From Allochromatium vinosum DSM 180 (GTDB taxonomy: Bacteria > Pseudomonadota > Gammaproteobacteria > Chromatiales > Chromatiaceae), in the NCBI RefSeq assembly GCF_000025485.1, contig NC_013851.1, forward strand, positions 2,213,501-2,277,500: a stretch of 64,000 bases of DNA, in the 5' to 3' direction. Below, piece after piece: positions 62,101 through 64,000 of the stretch. Position 1 is the first letter of the stretch, and each line of letters begins with the position of its first letter. The notes beneath the pieces were generated by a model. That model was not told the origin of the DNA and made no database searches. It worked only from the letters and a program-made list of their open reading frames with translations. The translations under genes were made by a program, and so were the position numbers.

Positions 62101-63104
62101 TCCGGCTGGTCGACGAGTCGGGGCAGGCGCTCGCCGTGGGCGATGATCCGCTGGCGCTCAAGCGGCGGTTCGCGGTGCAGGGGGCTCAGGGGTTCACCCG
62201 GATTCCGAGCGCCGATCTCGCGCTGGAACGCGAGGGCGTGACGCGCTGGACCTTTGGCGATCTGCCCGAGTCGGTGGATCTGACCCGCGCCGGGATCACG
62301 CTGCGCGGTTATCCGGCACTGGTCGATCAGGGCGAGAGCGTGGCGATCCGGGTGCTCGACTCGGCGCAGAATGCGACCAGCGCGCATCAGGCGGGACTGC
62401 GGCGGCTCATCATGCTGCATCTGGGCGCGGACATCCGCCAGCTACGCAAGCAACTGCCGGAGCTGGACCGGATGCGGTTGCAGTATGCCAAGGCGCCGGT
62501 GCCGACGGCTCAGCCCGCCGATCTGGCCGACGAGCTGATCGCGCTCATTCTGGATCTGACCTTCATCGAGGATCAGCCGCCGATCCGCGCCCAGGCGGTG
62601 TTCGAGCAGCGTCTGGCCGCGTGCAAGCCCCGGCTCTTTCCGACGGCCAACGCGGTCTGTCAGCTCATCGGCACGATCCTTGGCGACTATCAGGCTCTGC
62701 GCAAACGGCTGTCCAACATCAACCAGGTCAACTGGATGCCCTCGGTGCTCGACATCCGCGATCAGCTCGATGCGCTGGTGTTCCGGGGTTTTCCGCAGAC
62801 CATTCCCTCTGTCCATCTCAAGGACTATCCGCGCTATCTCAAGGCGATCGGGCAGCGCATCGAGCGTCTGGCCCATGCGCCCGACCGTGATCGGCGCTGG
62901 ATGAGCGAGATGGCCGGAATCCAGTCACGCTGGCGCGAACGCGAGGCGGCGGCGCGCACGGCCGGGCGTCAGGATCCGCGTCTGGATGAGATCCGCTGGC
63001 TGCTGGAGGAGTTGCGCGTCTCGCTTTTCGCCCAGTCGCTCGGCACGGCCTGTCCGGTGTCGGTCAAGCGCATCGAGACGCGGTGGAAGGAGCTGGGACT
63101 GTGA
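59133..63104 (+). CDS. hrpA: DEAH-box ATP-dependent RNA helicase HrpA
   Basis: A protein of about 1323 residues, the normal size for HrpA. Walker A is CGETGSGKSTQLPKL, the DEAH box is IIDEAHERGLNIDFLLGYL, SAT is in VTSATIDPERF, and motif VI is NQRKGRCGRVAAGVC. The helicase core is followed by the HA2 and OB regions and the long HrpA-specific C-terminal domain (WHFLDTERHQLSRNKFVKLCQRHFLSWNRVQEW divided in segments). It unwinds RNA and has been linked to rescue of stalled ribosomes and mRNA processing. GTG 59124 is an alternative start. It begins 12 bases after the transporter stop. Confidence 0.95.
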   Translation: MSSPESSHACPPVALEIPGEQDIAGCLIRDRHSIQSRLRNLHRRARAGQPIDEGLAKLQDCIQASQAVVAQRQALVPRIEYPPELPVSERRDEVAELIERHQVIVLCGETGSGKSTQLPKLCLDLGRGRFGRIGHTQPRRIAARSLASRVAQELGVENGGLVGYKVRFHDRVRPETAIKLMTDGMLLAEIQQDRWLNEYDTLIIDEAHERGLNIDFLLGYLKGLLPRRPDLKLIVTSATIDPERFARHFADSERRPAPIIEISGRTYPVEMRYRPPEEESAAECDEPMQRAISEAVEELARVGRGDVLVFLSGEREIRTTAETLRKHHPPSTEILPLFARQGPQEQARIFQPHGTRRVILATNVAETSLTVPGIHYVVDPGFARISRYSHRTKVQRLPVERVSQASANQRKGRCGRVAAGVCIRLYSEDNFAARAAFTEPEIARANLAAVILQMKLLGFGAIEHFPFIDKPDSRLINDGYRTLEELGALDESGELTALGRQLARLPVDPRIGRMLLAAGEHQCLAEVLVIAAALSVQDPRERPHDKQQAADEIHASFSHPESDFITFLNLWHFLDTERHQLSRNKFVKLCQRHFLSWNRVQEWRDIHAQLREQMLEMGFKESAATAAQAPSLDADGYEKIHRALLAGLLGNIGFREAEREFQGARNSRFLIHPSSALFARPPKWVMVAERVETTRQYGRIAAAIQPGWIERAAGHLLQRSYSEPHWQAKSGQVAAFEKVTLFGVTLVPKRRVNYGPIHPAEAREIFLRFALTEGDFDTRAPFWRHNRELIEYVQHLESKSRRRDILVDEEAIYAFYAERVPSGIYSMPQFERWLRQVTRQTPRILHMRLSDLMRHEASEISAQSFPDQLQVGATALPLEYRFEPGAAADGVTLVVPLPLINQVSPDRLDWLVPGLIEERITALLRGLPKTLRKAFVPIPDTAKRLAARLAPSDRPLIQALAEEIRAMSGVQIPEDAWDQSVIPPHLRMKIRLVDESGQALAVGDDPLALKRRFAVQGAQGFTRIPSADLALEREGVTRWTFGDLPESVDLTRAGITLRGYPALVDQGESVAIRVLDSAQNATSAHQAGLRRLIMLHLGADIRQLRKQLPELDRMRLQYAKAPVPTAQPADLADELIALILDLTFIEDQPPIRAQAVFEQRLAACKPRLFPTANAVCQLIGTILGDYQALRKRLSNINQVNWMPSVLDIRDQLDALVFRGFPQTIPSVHLKDYPRYLKAIGQRIERLAHAPDRDRRWMSEMAGIQSRWREREAAARTAGRQDPRLDEIRWLLEELRVSLFAQSLGTACPVSVKRIETRWKELGL

Positions 63105-63126
63105 CAGCCGAGCGCGCGTTGCAGGA

Positions 63127-64000
63127 TCACTCGACCGAATCGTCGATCACGAAGCGATTGCGCCCACCTTGTTTGGCATGATAGAGGCAGGCATCGGCGC
63201 GGTTGATCATGGCTTGCAGGCTGTCGCCCAACGCCAGGGTCGCGCCCAGGCTGATCGTGACCGACAGCGACTGATCCTCGTGTTCGATGGGCGTGGATGC
63301 GACGGTGGAGCGCAGCCGCTCCAGAGTCATGGCCAGACTCGACTGATCGATCCCGGTCAGCAGGATGCAGAACTCCTCGCCCCCATAGCGCCCGAGCAGA
63401 TCGGCCTGACGCACGCCGCAGGCCAGGAGGCTGGCGACCTGCTTGATGACCCGATCCCCGGCCAGATGCCCGTAGGTGTCGTTGACGCGCTTGAAGTGAT
63501 CGATGTCGAGCATGACCGCCGCCAGCGTGATCTGGCGTCGCTTGGCCCCGGCATAGAGCGTCTCGCCGGTCTCGAAGAAATGACGGCGGTTGTAGAGCCC
63601 CGTGAGATAGTCGCGCACCGCCGAGTCGCGGATGGTGCGCACCAGCTCGATCTGCTCGATGTTCTGGATGACGCGGCAGTAGAACTCCTCGACCAGAAAG
63701 GGCTTGGCGATGCAATCGTTGGCGCCGTTCTTGAGCAGCCGCGCCGAGAGCGCCTGTGTGCCATGCTCGGACAGCCCGATGATCGCCAGCTCCGAACGCG
63801 GATGCCGCTGACGCAGCGCGCCGATGAGCGCCAGACCGTCCATCTCGGGCATGTTGTAATCGGTGATGACCAGATCGACACCCGGATCGGACTGCATGAC
63901 TGCCAGAGCTTCGCGCCCGTTCGCGGCCTCAATCACCTGGAGACGGTGCAGTTCGAGCAGCCTGACCAGATAGGCGCGAAAAGAGCCTGAATCGTCGACC
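63127..64000 (-). CDS. response regulator with GGDEF domain (diguanylate cyclase), 5' truncated
   Basis: At least 291 residues, still open at the window edge. The visible N-terminal part (VDDSGSFRAYLVRLLELHRL, then DLVITDYNMPEMDG and CIAKPF) is a receiver domain with the phosphorylatable Asp in TDYNMP. The GGDEF domain follows, with DYLTGLYNRRHFFE, DIDHFKRVNDTYGHLAGD and the active-site GGEEF preceded by the inhibitory-site RxxD (RQAD). It should make cyclic di-GMP in response to a histidine kinase. It is convergent with hrpA. Whether another receiver domain lies further upstream cannot be seen. Confidence 0.92.
   Translation of the reverse strand, partial: VDDSGSFRAYLVRLLELHRLQVIEAANGREALAVMQSDPGVDLVITDYNMPEMDGLALIGALRQRHPRSELAIIGLSEHGTQALSARLLKNGANDCIAKPFLVEEFYCRVIQNIEQIELVRTIRDSAVRDYLTGLYNRRHFFETGETLYAGAKRRQITLAAVMLDIDHFKRVNDTYGHLAGDRVIKQVASLLACGVRQADLLGRYGGEEFCILLTGIDQSSLAMTLERLRSTVASTPIEHEDQSLSVTISLGATLALGDSLQAMINRADACLYHAKQGGRNRFVIDDSVE

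Noticed and set aside
1-64000. tRNA, rRNA or CRISPR features
   Set aside because: No cloverleaf-like region with a T-loop signature, no rRNA core and no regularly spaced repeats were noticed by eye. A tRNA scan was not possible.

Overview
The window reads as chromosomal DNA of a GC-rich, motile, Gram-negative gammaproteobacterium. The style of the housekeeping genes (ileS-lspA-rimK, hrpA, serC, msrA, sdhCDA, hypF, fliC-flaG-fliD-fliS), together with bacteriohemerythrin and a hydrogenase maturation gene, fits a purple sulfur bacterium of the Chromatiaceae or a close relative. That placement is an inference from gene content, not a proof. I saw no rRNA, tRNA, CRISPR array or transposase.

Left part (1-16500): a plus-strand surface-glycan or glycoconjugate cluster. 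It starts with a partial gene and a nucleotide-sugar SDR. Then comes an unusual set of four paralogous radical SAM proteins (three in tandem, one after a GT4 glycosyltransferase). Each carries an N-terminal Rossmann-like domain with an xWGA/xWGC signature. They are followed by an SDR, a cobalamin-domain-type radical SAM protein, an FkbM methyltransferase, a zinc-ribbon/C-methyltransferase-like protein that ends in the same WG domain, a CmcI-like protein, and two TPR-SPINDLY (GT41, OGT-like) glycosyltransferases. From about 5840 to about 13300 the DNA is clearly AT-richer than both flanks, which suggests an imported segment whose edges fall inside genes.

Flagellar block (16500-25100): a small orphan gene, a divergent TPR-methyltransferase, then fliC (with a well-matched sigma-28 promoter), flaG, fliD and fliS. 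The position of the OGT-like and TPR-methyltransferase genes suggests flagellin modification.

Middle (25100-34200): ATP-grasp protein, serC and msrA (minus); hypF (plus); an XRE regulator and bacteriohemerythrin; and sdhC-sdhD-sdhA, with sdhB absent from the window.

Second glycan block (34200-42520, minus): two large COG5610-like HAD proteins, one lacking the nucleophilic Asp, flank galE, a UDP-glucuronate decarboxylase and a GT2-FkbM fusion.

Right part: a Gly/Pro-rich secreted protein faces a Cys-rich lipoprotein across a perfect palindrome. Then come a HemN-like and a BioB/HydE-like radical SAM pair with a DMT transporter, an anchored coiled-coil protein, an apparently exported tandem methyltransferase, a divergent HD-GYP protein, ileS-lspA-rimK, a retropepsin-like protein, an SLC13 transporter with RCK_C domains, hrpA, and a REC-GGDEF protein cut by the window edge.

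The strongest candidates for new biology are the WG-domain radical SAM quartet, the BioB-like/HemN-like pair, the exported double methyltransferase, the HAD pseudoenzyme, and the OGT pair with Lys replaced by Arg.
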